Assembly (NCBI RefSeq): GCF_051014445.1
Contig: NW_027488378.1
Span: 3,224,001-3,288,000 of the forward strand
DNA: 64,000 bases
DNA from: Colletes latitarsis
Lineage: Eukaryota > Arthropoda > Insecta > Hymenoptera > Colletidae
Reading direction: 5' to 3'
Positions 12,091-24,610 of the stretch are shown here, piece after piece (within the stretch, counting starts at the first letter, position 1; every line of letters begins with the position of its first letter). A program made the translations under genes and the position numbers. The notes under the pieces are model-generated. The model saw nothing but the letters and a program-made list of their open reading frames with translations. It had not been told where the DNA came from and searched no databases.

Positions 12091-15000
12091 AGTAATGGGG
12101 TACCACACTGAAACAGACAATTAAACCTGGTTTCGAAGAATATTATAGAGGATAAAACCGGTTAGGTCTGGGTTAGGCCTGGGTTATGCCCGCATCTGGA
12201 TCATGATTTTGCCTCCTTCGCATACTTGTTGGCCATATCCTGGGTTATTTCGTGTTTGAATCACGTAGTAATGTGGAACCACACAGTAACAGTCAATTAT
12301 ACCTGGATTCGGTCAGTATTTTAGTCGGTAACACCGGTTAGGCCTGGGTTAGGTCTGGGGTATGCCCGCATCTGGCTCATGATTTTGCTTTCTTCGCATA
12401 CTTGTAGGCCAGATCCGTGGTTTTTTATGGTTTGAATCACGTAGTAATGGGGTACCACACTGAAACAGACAATTAAACCTGGTTTCGATGAATATTATAG
12501 AGGATAAAACCGGTTAGGTCTGGGTTAGGCCTGGGTTATGCCCGCATCTGGCTCATGATTTTGCCTTTTCCGCATACTTGTAGGCCAGATCCGTGGTTTT
12601 TTATGGTTTGAATCACGTAGTAATGGGGTACCACACTGAAACAGACAATTAAACCTGGTTTCGATGAATATTATAGAGGATAAAACCGGTTAGGTCAGGG
12701 TTAGGTCTGAGTTATGCCCGCATCTGGCTCATGATTTTGCCTTTTCCGCATACTTCATGGCCAGATCCTGGGTGTTTTCGGGATTGAATCACGTAGTAAT
12801 GTGGCACCACATTGAAACAGTCAATTAAACCTGGTTTCGATTAATATTTTAGAGGATAAAACTGGTTAGGTCTGGGTTAGAAATGGGTTATGTCCACAAC
12901 TGGCTCATGATTTTGCCTTCTTCGCCTACTTGTTAGCCAGATCCTGTGTTTTTTCGGGTTTGAAACACGTAGTAACGTGGTACCAAACAGTTACAGTCAA
13001 TTAAACCTGGTTTCGATCAATATTTCAGAGGATAACACCGGTTAGGTCTGAGTTAAGTCTGGGTTATGCCCGCATCTCGCTCATTATTTTGCCTTCTTCG
13101 CATTCTTGTTGGCCAGATCCTTGGTTTTTTATGGTTCGAATCACGTAGTAATGTGGCACCACATTGAAACAGTCATTTAAACCTGGTTTCGATCAATATT
13201 TTAGAGGATAAATCCGGTTAGGTCTGGGTTAGAAATGGGCTATGTTCACATCTGGCTCATGATTTTGCCTTCTTCGCATACTTGGCCAGATCCTGTGTTT
13301 TTTCGGGTTTGAATCACGTAGTAACGTGGTACCAAACAGTTAGTCAATTAAGCCTGGATTCGGTCAGTATTTTAGTCGGTAACACCGGTTAGGCCTGGGT
13401 TAGGTCTGGGGTATGCCCGCATCTGGCTCATGATTTTGCCTTCTTCGCATACTTGTAGGCCAGATCCGTGGTTTTTTATGGTGTGAATCACGTAGTAATG
13501 GGGTACCACACTGAAACAGACAATTAAACCTGGTTTCGATGAATATTATAGAGGATAAAACCGGTTAGGACTGGGTTAGGCCTGGGTTATGCCCGCATCT
13601 GGCTCATGATTTTGCCTTTTCCGCATACTTGTAGGCCAGATCCGTGGTTTTCTCTGGTTTGAAACACGTAGTAATGTGGTACCACAGCGAAGCAGTCAAC
13701 TATACCTGGTTTCAATCAATATTTTAGAGGATAACAACGGTTACGTCTGGGTTAGGTCTGGGTTATTCCCGCATCTGGCTCACGATTTTGACTATTCCGC
13801 ATTCTTGTTGGCCAGATCCTTGGTTTTCTCTGGTTTGAATCACGTAGTAATGTGGCACCACACTGAAACAGACAATTGAACCTGGTTTCGATCAATATTT
13901 TAGAGGATACCACCGGTTAGGCCTGGGTTAGGTCTGGGTTATGCCCGCATCTGGCTCATGATTTTGCCTTCTTCGCAAATTTGTTGGCCAGATCCTGGAT
14001 TTTTTCGGGTTTGAATCACGTGGAAACGTGGTACCAAACAGTTACAGTCAATTAAGCCTGGATTCGGACAGTATTTTAGAGGATAACACCGGTTAGGTCT
14101 GGGTCAGGTCTGGGTTATGCCCGCATGTGGCTCATGATTTTGCCTTTTCCGCATACCTGTAGGCCAGATCCTTGGTTTTCTCTGGTGTGAATCACGTAGT
14201 AATGGGGTACCGCACTGAAACAGACAGTTAAACCTGGTTTCGATGAATATTATAGAGGATAAAACCGGTTAGGTCTGGGTTAGGCCTGGGTTATGCCCGC
14301 ATCTGGCTCATGATTTTGCCTTCTTCGCATACTTGTTGGCCATATCCTGGGTTTTTTCGGGTTTGAATCACGTAGTAATGTGGAACCACACAGTAACAGT
14401 CAATTATACCTGGATTCGGTAAGTATTTTAGTCGGTAACACAGGTTAGGACTGGGTTAGGTCTCGGTTAGGCCCACATGTGGCTCATGATTTTGCCTCTT
14501 CCGCATACCTGTGGGCCAGATCCTTGGTTTTCTCTGGTTTGAATCACGTAGTAATGGGGGTACCACACTGAAACAGACAATTAAACCTGGTTTCGATGAA
14601 TATTATAGAGGATAAAACCGGTTAGGTCTGGGTTAGGCCTGGGTTATGCCCGCATCTGGCTCATGATTTTGCCATCTTCGCATACTTGTTGGCCAGATCC
14701 TGGGTGTTTTCGGGTTTGAATCACATAGTAATGTGGCACCACATTGAAACAGTCAATTAAACCTGGTTTCGATTAATATTTTAGAGGATAAAACTGGTTA
14801 GGTCTGGGTTAAGTCTGGGTTATGCCCGCATCTGGCTCATGATTTTGCCTTCTGCGCATACTTGTTGGCCAGATCCTTGGTTTTCTCTGGTTTGAATCAC
14901 GTTGTAATGTGGTACCACAGCGAAACAGTCCATTAAACTTGGTTTCGATCAATATTTTCTAGGATAAAACCGGTTAGGTTTGGGTTAGGTCTAGGTTATT

Positions 15001-16446
15001 CCCGCATCTGTGTCATGACTTTGCCTAATTCGCGTACTTGTTGGCCAGATCCTGTGTTTTTTCGGGTTTGATTCACGGAGAAATGTGGTACCACACTGAA
15101 ACAGACAATTAAACCTGGTTTCGATGAATATTTTAGAGGATAAAACCGGTTAGGTCTGGATTGGCCTGGGTTATGCCCGCATCTGGCTGATGATTTTGCC
15201 TTCTTCGCATACTTGTTGGCCATATCCTGGGTTTTTTCGGGTTTGAATCACGTAGTAATGTGGAACCACACAGTAACAGTCAATTATACCTGGATTCGGT
15301 CAGTATTTTAGTCGGTAACACCGGTTAGGTCTGAGTTAGGTCTGGGTTATGCCCGCATCTCGCTCATGATTTTGCCTTCTTCGCATTCTTGTTGGCCAGA
15401 TCCTTGGTTTTTTATGGTTTGAATCACGTAGTAATGTGGCACCACATTGAAACAGTCATTTAAACCTGGTTTCGATCAATATTTTAGAGGATAAATCCGG
15501 TTAGGTCTGGGTTAGAAATGGGCTATGTTCACATCTGGCTCATGATTTTGCCTTCTTCGCATACTTGGCCAGATCCTGTGTTTTTTCGGGTTTGAATCAC
15601 GTAGTAACGTGGTACCAAACAGTTACAGTCAATTAAGCCTGGATTCGGTCAGTATTTTAGTCGGTAACACCGGTTAGGCCTGGGTTAGGTCTGGGGTATG
15701 CCCGCATCTGGCTCATGATTTTGCCTTCTTCGCATGCTTGTAGGCCAGATCCGTGGTTTTTTATGGTTTGAATCACGTAGTAATGGGGTACCACACTGAA
15801 ACAGACAATTAAACCTGGTTTCGATGAATATTATAGAGGATAAAACCGGTTAGGTCTGGGTTAGGCCTGGGTTATGCCCGCATCTGGCTCATGATTTTAC
15901 CTTTTCCGCATACTTGTAGGCCAGATCCGTGGTTTTCTCTGGTTTGAATCACGTAGTAATGTGGTACCACAGCGAAGCAGTCAACTATACCTGGCTTCGA
16001 TCAATATTTTAGAGGATAACAACGGTTACGTCTGGGTTAGGTCTGGGTTATTCCCGCATCTGGCTCATGATTTTGCCTTCTTGGCATACTTGTTGGCCAG
16101 ATCCTTGGTTTTATCTGGTTTAAATCACGTAGTAATGTGGTACCACAGAGAAACAGTCCATTAAACTTGGTTTCGATCGATATTTTGGAGGATAAAACCG
16201 GTTAGGTCTGGGTTAGGTCTAGGTTATTCCCGCATCTGGGCCATGATTTTGCCTAATTCGCATACTTGTTGGCCAGATCCTGTGTTTTTTCGAGTTTGAA
16301 TCACGTAGTAATGTGGTACCACACTGAAACAGCCAATTAAACCTGGTTTCAATCAATATTTTAGAGGATAAAACCGGTTAGGTCAGGGTTAGGTCTGGGT
16401 TATGCCCGCATCTGGCTCATGATTTTGCCTTCTTCGCATGCTTGTA
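12091..16446 (+). repeat. Mosaic satellite segment with 13-monomer repeat
   Basis: The rare string GAAATGGGCTATGTTCAC occurs at about 13232 and 15515, 2283 bases apart, which is 13 x 176 minus 3 and minus 2 for two visible deletions near 13270 and 13341. Between these, 13860-14975 matches block A (930-2041) at a distance of 12930 to 12934, including a one-base G insertion near 14554. 16261-16430 matches bases 1-170. The segment is thus stitched from block A and other pieces. No gene or foreign sequence is present. Confidence 0.7.
13133..13143 (+). promoter_or_regulatory. Pol III B box-like element, weak
   Basis: GGTTCGAATCA matches 10 of 11 positions of the tRNA-type B box (GGTTCGANTCC). The usual monomer has GGTTTGAATCA, which matches 9 of 11; a second 10/11 copy is at 26068-26078. 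A box-like candidates upstream are poor: TGGCTCATGATT lies about 55 bp before it and has only the first half of the A box. The T-tract directly upstream of the element would stop a Pol III transcript coming from the preceding monomer. It could be a relic of a tRNA-derived ancestor, or coincidence. Confidence 0.2.
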
Positions 16447-19400
16447 GGCCAGATCCTTGGTTTTCTCTGGTTTGAATCACGGAGTAATGGGGTACCAGAC
16501 TGAAACAGTCAATTAAACCTGGATTCGATCCACATTTTAGAGGATAACAACGGTTAGGTCTGGGTTATGCCCGCATCTGGCGCATGATTTTGCCTTCTTC
16601 GCATACTTGTTGGCCTGATTATGGGTTTTTTCGGATTTGAATCATGTAGTAATGTGGTACCACACAGTAACAGTCAATTAAACCTGGATTCGGCCAGCAT
16701 TTTAGTCGGTAACACCGGTTAGGTCTGGGTTAGGTCTGGGTAATGCCCGCATCTGCCTCATGATTTTGCCGTTTCCGCATACTTGTTGGCCAGATCCTTG
16801 GTTTTCTCTGGTTTGAATCACGTAGTAATGGGGTACCACACTGACACAGTCAATTAAACCTGGTTTCGATGAATATTATAGAGGATAAAACCGGTTAGGT
16901 CTGGGTTAGGTCTGGGTTATGCCCGCATCTCGCTCATGATTTTGCCTTCTTCGCATTCTTGTTGGCCAGATCCTTGGTTTTCTCTGGTTTGAATCACGTA
17001 GTAATGTGGCACCACACTGAAACAGACAATTGAACCTGGTTTCGATCAATATTTTAGAGGATAACACCGGTTAGGTCTGGGTTAGGTCTGGGTTATGCCC
17101 GCATCTGGCTCATGATTTTGCCTTCTTCGCAAATTTGTTGGCCAGATCCTGGATTTTTTCGGGTTTGAATCACGTGGAAACGTGGTACCAAACAGTTACA
17201 GTCAATTAAGCCTGGATTCGGACAGTATTTTAGAGGATAACACCGGTTAGGTCTGGGTCAGGTCTGGGTTATGCCCGCATGTGGCTCATGATTTTGCCTT
17301 TTCCGCATACCTGTAGGCCAGATCCTTGGTTTTCTCTGGTTTGAATCACGTAGTAATGGGGTACCGCACAGAAACAGACAGTTAAACCTGGTTTCGATGA
17401 ATATTATAGAGGATAAAACCGGTTAGGTCTGGGTTAGGCCTGGGTTATGCCCGCATCTGGCTCATGATTTTGCCTTCTTCGCATACTTGTTGGCCATATC
17501 CTGGGTTTTTTCGGGTTTGAATCACGTAGTAATGTGGAACCACACAGTAACAGTCAATTATACCTGGATTCGGTAAGTATTTTAGTCGGTAACACCGGTT
17601 AGGACTGGGTTAGGTCTCGGTTATGCCCACATGTGGCTCATGATTTTGCCTCTTCCGCATACCTGTGGGCCAGATCCTTGGTTTTCTCTGGTTTGAATCA
17701 CGTAGTAATGGGGTACCACACTGAAACAGACAATTAAACCTGGTTTCGATGAATATTATAGAGGATAAAACCGGTTAGGTCTGGGTTAGGCCTGGGTTAT
17801 GCCCGCATCTGGCTCATGATTTTGCCATCTTCGCATACTTGTTGGCCAGATCCTGGGTGTTTTCGGGTTTGAATCACATAGTAATGTGGCACCACATTGA
17901 AACAGTCAATTAAACCTGGTTTCGATTAATATTTTAGAGGATAAAACTGGTTAGGTCTGGGTTAGGTCTGGGTTATGCCCGCATCTGGCTCATGATTTTG
18001 CCTTCTGCGCATACTTGTTGGCCAGATCCTTGGTTTTCTCTGGTTTGAATCACGTTGTAATGTGGTACCACAGCGAAACAGTCCATTAAACTTGGTTTCG
18101 ATCAATATTTTCTAGGATAAAACCGGTTAGGTTTGGGTTAGGTCTAGGTTATTCCCGCATCTGTGTCATGACTTTGCCTAATTCGCGTACTTGTTGGCCA
18201 GATCCTGTGTTTTTTCGGGTTTGAATCACGTAGTAATGTGGAACCACACAGTAACAGTCAATTATACCTGGATTCGGTCAGTATTTTAGTCGGTAACACC
18301 GGTTAGGTCTGAGTTAGGTCTGGGTTATGCCCGCATCTCGCTCATGATTTTGCCTTCTTCGCATTCTTGTTGGCCAGATCCTTGGTTTTTTATGGTTTGA
18401 ATCACGTAGTAATGTGGCACCACATTGAAACAGTCATTTAAACCTGGTTTCGATCAATATTTTAGAGGATAAATCCGGTTAGGTCTGGGTTAGGTCTGGG
18501 TTATGCCCGCATCTGGCTCATGATTTTGCCTTCTGCGCATACTTGTTGGCCAGATCCTTGGTTTTCTCTGGTTTGAATCACGTTGTAATGTGGTACCACA
18601 GCGAAACAGTCCATTAAACTTGGTTTCGATCAATATTTTCTAGGATAAAACCGGTTAGGTCTGGGTTAGGCCTGGGTTATGCCCGCATCTGGCTCATGAT
18701 TTTGCCATCTTCGCATACTTGTTGGCCAGATCCTGGGTGTTTTCGGGTTTGAATCACATAGTAATGTGGCACCACATTGAAACAGTCAATTAAACCTGGT
18801 TTCGATTAATATTTTAGAGGATAAAACTGGTTAGGTCTTGGTTAGGTCTGGGTTATGCCCGCATCTGGCTCATGATTTTGCCTTCTGCGCATACTTGTTG
18901 GCCAGATCCTTGGTTTTCTCTGGTTTGAATCACGTTGTAATGTGGTACCACAGCGAAACAGTCCATTAAACTTGGTTTCGATCAATATTTTCTAGGATAA
19001 AACCGGTTAGGTTTGGGTTAGGTCTAGGTTATTCCCGCATCTGTGTCATGACTTTGCCTAATTCGCGTACTTGTTGGCCAGATCCTGTGTTTTTTCGGGT
19101 TTGAATCACGGAGAAATGTGGTACCACACTGAAACAGACAATTAAACCTGGTTTCGATGAATATTTTAGAGGATAAAACCGGTTAGGTCTGGACTAGGCC
19201 TGGGTTATGCCCGCATCTGGCTGATGATTTTGCCTTCTTCGCATACTTGTTGGCCATATCCTGGGTTTTTTCGGGTTTGAATCACGTAGTAATGTGGAAC
19301 CACACAGTAACAGTCAATTATACCTGGATTCGGTAAGTATTTTAGTCGGTAACACCGGTTAGGACTGGGTTAGGTCTCGGTTATGCCCACATGTGGCTCA

Positions 19401-19955
19401 TGATTTTGCCTCTTCCGCATACCTGTGGGCCAGATCCTTGGTTTTCTCTGGTTTGAATCACGTAGTAATGGGGTACCACACTGAAACAGACAATTAAACC
19501 TGGTTTCGATGAATATTATAGAGGATAAAACCGGTTAGGTCTGGGTTAGGCCTGGGTTATGCCCGCATCTGGCTCATGATTTTGCCATCTTCGCATACTT
19601 GTTGGCCAGATCCTGGGTGTTTTCGGGTTTGAATCACATAGTAATGTGGCACCACATTGAAACAGTCAATTAAACCTGGTTTCGATTAATATTTTAGAGG
19701 ATAAAACTGGTTAGGTCTGGGTTAGGTCTGGGTTATGCCCGCATCTGGCTCATGATTTTGCCCCCTTCGCATACTTGTTGGACAGGTCCTGGGTTTTTTC
19801 GGGTTTGAATAACGTAGTGATGTGGTACCACACTGAAACAGACAATTGAACCTGGTTTCGATCAATATTTTAGAGGATAACACCGGTTAGGTCTGGGTTA
19901 GGTCTGGGTTATGCCCGCATCTGGCTCATGATTTTGCCTTGTCCGCATTCTTGTT
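16447..19955 (+). repeat. 20-monomer HOR unit, 3509 bp, copy 1
   Basis: Same family as block A. Landmarks recur 3509 bases later, such as the rare TTGGCCTGATTATGG (CTGATT at 16615 and 20124) and CACGTGGAAACG (17165 and 20674). 3509 is 20 x 176 minus 11, explained by one short monomer near 16554. Compared with block A at the left end it keeps one extra monomer near 19010-19190, so it probably shows the fuller form of the unit. Confidence 0.85.
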
Positions 19956-21739
19956 GGCCAGATCCTTGGTTTTCTCTGGTTTGAATCACGGAGTAATGGG
20001 GTACCACACTGAAACAGTCAATTAAACCTGGATTCGATCCACATTTTAGAGGATAACAACGGTTAGGTCTGGGTTATGCCCGCATCTGGCGCATGATTTT
20101 GCCTTCTTCGCATACTTGTTGGCCTGATTATGGGTTTTTTCGGATTTGAATCATGTAGTAATGTGGTACCACACAGTAACAGTCAATTAAACCTGGATTC
20201 GGCCAGCATTTTAGTCGGTAACACCGGTTAGGTCTGGGTTAGGTCTGGGTAATGCCCGCATCTGCCTCATGATTTTGCCTTTTCCGCATACTTGTTGGCC
20301 AGATCCTTGGTTTTCTCTGGTTTGAATCACGTAGTAATGGGGTACCACACTGACACAGTCAATTAAACCTGGTTTCGATGAATATTATAGAGGATAAAAC
20401 CGGTTAGGTCTGGGTTAGGTCTGGGTTATGCCCGCATCTCGCTCATGATTTTGCCTTCTTCGCATTCTTGTTGGCCAGATCCTTGGTTTTCTCTGGTTTG
20501 AATCACGTAGTAATGTGGCACCACACTGAAACAGACAATTGAACCTGGTTTCGATCAATATTTTAGAGGATAACACCGGTTAGGTCTGGGTTAGGTCTGG
20601 GTTATGCCCGCATCTGGCTCATGATTTTGCCTTCTTCGCAAATTTGTTGGCCAGATCCTGGATTTTTTCGGGTTTGAATCACGTGGAAACGTGGTACCAA
20701 ACAGTTACAGTCAATTAAGCCTGGATTCGGACAGTATTTTAGAGGATAACACCGGTTAGGTCTGGGTCAGGTCTGGGTTATGCCCGCATGTGGCTCATGA
20801 TTTTGCCTTTTCCGCATACCTGTAGGCCAGATCCTTGGTTTTCTCTGGTTTGAATCACGTAGTAATGGGGTACCGCACTGAAACAGACTGTTAAACCTGG
20901 TTTCGATGAATATTATAGAGGATAAAACCGGTTAGGTCTGGGTTAGGCCTGGGTTATGCCCGCATCTGGCTCATGATTTTGCCTTCTTCGCATACTTGTT
21001 GGCCATATCCTGGGTTTTTTCGGGTTTGAATCACGTAGTAATGTGGAACCACACAGTAACAGTCAATTATACCTGGATTCGGTAAGTATTTTAGTCGGTA
21101 ACACCGGTTAGGACTGGGTTAGGTCTCGGTTATGCCCACATGTGGCTCATGATTTTGCCTCTTCCGCATACCTGTGGGCCAGATCCTTGGTTTTCTCTGG
21201 TTTGAATCACGTAGTAATGGGGTACCACACTGAAACAGACAATTAAACCTGGTTTCGATGAATATTATAGAGGATAAAACCGGTTAGGTCTGGGTTAGGC
21301 CTGGGTTATGCCCGCATCTGGCTCATGATTTTGCCATCTTCGCATACTTGTTGGCCAGATCCTGGGTGTTTTCGGGTTTGAATCACATAGTGATGTGGCA
21401 CCACATTGAAACAGTCAATTAAACCTGGTTTCGATTAATATTTTAGAGGATAAAACTGGTTAGGTCTGGGTTAGGTCTGGGTTATGCCCGCATCTGGCTC
21501 ATGATTTTGCCTTCTGCGCATACTTGTTGGCCAGATCCTTGGTTTTCTCTGGTTTGAATCACGTTGTAATGTGGTACCACAGCGAAACAGTCCATTAAAC
21601 TTGGTTTCGATCAATATTTTCTAGGATAAAACCGGTTAGGTTTGGGTTAGGTCTAGGTTATTCCCGCATCTGTGTCATGACTTTGCCTAATTCGCGTACT
21701 TGTTGGCCAGATCCTGTGTTTTTTCGGGTTTGAATCACG
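19956..21739 (+). repeat. 20-monomer HOR unit, 3509 bp, partial copy 2
   Basis: Continues copy 1 in phase and matches it up to about 21739, where CACGTAGTAATG in copy 1 becomes CACGGAGAAATG. About ten monomers are present. The next 90 bases or so are ordinary monomer sequence leading into the 16-monomer HOR. Confidence 0.8.
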
Positions 21740-21829
21740 GAGAAATGTGGTACCACACTGAAACAGACAATTAAACCTGGTTTCGATGAATACTTTAGAG
21801 GATAAAACCGGTTAGGTCTGAACTAGGCC

Positions 21830-24610
21830 TGGGTTATGCCCGCATCTGGCTCATGATTTTGCCTTCTTCGCATACTTGTTGGCCATATCCTGGGTTTTTT
21901 CGGGTTTGAATCACGTAGTAATGTGGAACCACACAGTAACAGTCAATTATACCTGGATTCGGTCAGTATTTTAGTCGGTAACACCGGTTAGGACTGGGTT
22001 AGATCTGGGTCATGCCCGCATCTGGCTCAAGATTGTGCCTATTCCGCATTCTTGTTGGCCAGATCCTTGGTTTTCTCTGGTTTGAATCACGTAGTAATGT
22101 GGTACCACACTGAAACAGACAATTAAACCTGGTTTCGATCAATATTTCAGAGGATAACACCGGTTAGGTCTGAGTTAGGTCTGGGTTATGCCCGCATCTC
22201 GCTCATGATTTTGCCTTCTTCGCATTCTTGTTGGCCAGATCCTTGGTTTTTTCTGGTTTGAATCACGTAGTAATGTGGCACCACATTGAAACAGTCATTT
22301 AAACCTGGTTTCGATCAATATTTTAGAGGATAAAACCGGTTAGGTCTGGGTTAGAAATGGGTTATGTTCACATCTGGCTCATGATTTTGCCTTCTTCGCA
22401 TACTTGGCCAGATCCTGTGTTTTTTCGGGTTTGAATCACGTAGTAACGTGGCACCAAACAGTTACAGTCAATTAAGCCTGGATTCGGACAGTATTTTAGA
22501 GGATAACACCGGTTAGGTCTGGGTCAGGTCTGGGTTATGCCCGCATGTGGCTCATGATTTTGCCTTCTTCGCATACTTGTTGGCCAGATCCTTGGTTCTT
22601 TCTGGTTTGAATCACGTAGTAATGTGGTACGACGAAGTAACAGTGAATTAAACCTGGATTCGGTCAGTATTTTAGTCGGTGACACCGGTTAGGCCTGGGT
22701 TAGATCTGGGTTATGCCCCCATCTGACTCATGATTTTACATTCTTCGCATTCTTGTTGGAAAGATCCTTGGTTTTTTCGGGTTTGAATCACGTAGTAATG
22801 TGGCACCACACTGAAACAGTCCATTAAACTTGGTTTCGATCCACATTTTAGAGGATAACACCGGTTAGGTCTGGGTTAGTGCCCGCATCAGGCTCATCAT
22901 TTTGCCCTCTTCGCAAACTTGTTGGCCAGATCCTGGGTTTTTTAGGGTTTGAATCACGTAGTAATGTGGCACCACACTGAAACAGTCCATTAAACTTGGT
23001 TTCGATCCACATTTTAGAGGATAACAGCGGTTAGGTCTGGGGTATGCCCGCATCTGGCTCATGATTTTGCCTTTTCCGCATACTTGTAGGCCAGATCCGT
23101 GGTTTTCTCTGGTTTGAATCACGTAGTAATGTGGTACGACAGCGAAACAGTCAACTATACCTGGTTTCGATCAATATTTTAGAGGATAACAACGGTTACG
23201 TCTGGGTTAGGTCTGGGTTATTCCCGCATCTGGCTCATGATTTTGCCTTCTGGGCATACTTGTTGGCCAGATCCTTGGTTTTATCTGGTTTGAATCACTT
23301 AGTAATGTGGTACCACAGAGAAACAGTCAATTAAACTTGGTTTCGATCAATATTTTGGAGGATAAAACCGGTTAGGTGTGGATTAGGCCTGGGTTATGCC
23401 CGCATCTGGCTCATGATTTTGCCATCTTCGCATACTTGTTGGCCAGATCCTGGGTGTTTTCGGGTTTGAATCACATAGTGATGTGGCACCACATTGAAAC
23501 AGTCAATTAAACCTGGTTTCGATTAATATTTTAGAGGATAAAACTGGTTAGGTCTGGGTTAGGTCTGGGTTATGCCCGCATCTGGCTCATGATTTTGCCT
23601 TCTGCGCATACTTGTTGGCCAGATCCTTGGTTTTCTCTGGTTTGAATCACGTTGTAATGTGGTACCACAGCGAAACAGTCCATTAAACTTGGTTTCGATC
23701 AATATTTTCTAGGATAAAACCGGTTAGGTTTGGGTTAGGTCTAGGTTATTCCCGCATCTGTGTCATGACTTTGCCTAATTCGCGTACTTGTTGGCCAGAT
23801 CCTGTGTTTTTTCGGGTTTGAATCACGGAGAAATGTGGTACCACACTGAAACAGACAATTAAACCTGGTTTCGATGAATATTTTAGAGGATAAAACCGGT
23901 TAGGTCTGAACTAGGCCTGGGTTATGCCCGCATCTGGCTGATGATTTTGCCTTCTTCGCATACTTGTTGGCCATATCCTGGGTTTTTTCGGGTTTGAATC
24001 ACGTAGTAATGTGGAACCAAACAGTAACAGTCAATTATACCTGGATTCGGTCAGTATTTTAGTCGGTAACACCGCATCGGTCTGGGTTACGTCTGGGTTA
24101 TACCCGCATCTGGCTCATGATTTTGCCTTGTCCGCATTCTTGTTGGCCAGATCCTTGGTTTTCTCTGGTTTGAATCACGGAGTAATGGGGTACCACACTG
24201 AAACAGTCAATTAAACCTGGTTTCGATCCACATTTTAGAGGACAACAACGGTTAGGCCTGGGTTATGCCCGCATCTGGCTGATGATTTTGCCTTCTTCGC
24301 ATACTTGTTGGCCATATCCTGGGTTTTTTCGGGTTTGAATCACGTAGTAATGTGGAACCACACAGAAACAGTCAATTATACCTGGATTCGGTAAGTATTT
24401 TAGTCGGTAACACCGGTTAGGTCTGGGTTAGGTCTCGGTTATGCCCACATGTGACTCATGATTTTGCCTCTTCCGCATACCTGTGGGCCAGATCCTTGGT
24501 TTTCTCTGGTTTGAATCACGTAGTAATGGGGTACCACACTGAAACAGACAATTAAACCTGGTTTCGATTAATATTATAGAGGATAAAACCGGTTAGCTCT
24601 GGGTTAGGCC
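21830..24610 (+). repeat. 16-monomer HOR unit, 2781 bp, copy 1
   Basis: Landmarks recur 2781 bases later: ATCTGGGTCATGCC (CATGCC at 22011 and 24792), the rare TGGTACGACGAAG near 22626 and 25407, and CAGGCTCATCATTTTG near 22889 and 25670. 2781 is 16 x 176 minus 35, which equals the four deletions visible between matching points: 10 (GGTTAGTGCCC near 22876), 11 near 23030, 11 near 24249 and 3 near 25181. Part of this unit resembles the 3501 bp unit at 6060-6960. Confidence 0.85.

Noticed and set aside
13091..13150. tRNA gene around the B box-like element
   Set aside because: No cloverleaf can be drawn: there is no acceptor stem pairing, no credible A box at the right distance and no anticodon arm.
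24011..24214. Other ORFs of 62-96 codons (24011, 27320, 28726, 29692, 14996, 22865, 25646)
   Set aside because: All are further readings of the same monomer with local substitutions; none resembles a known protein family.
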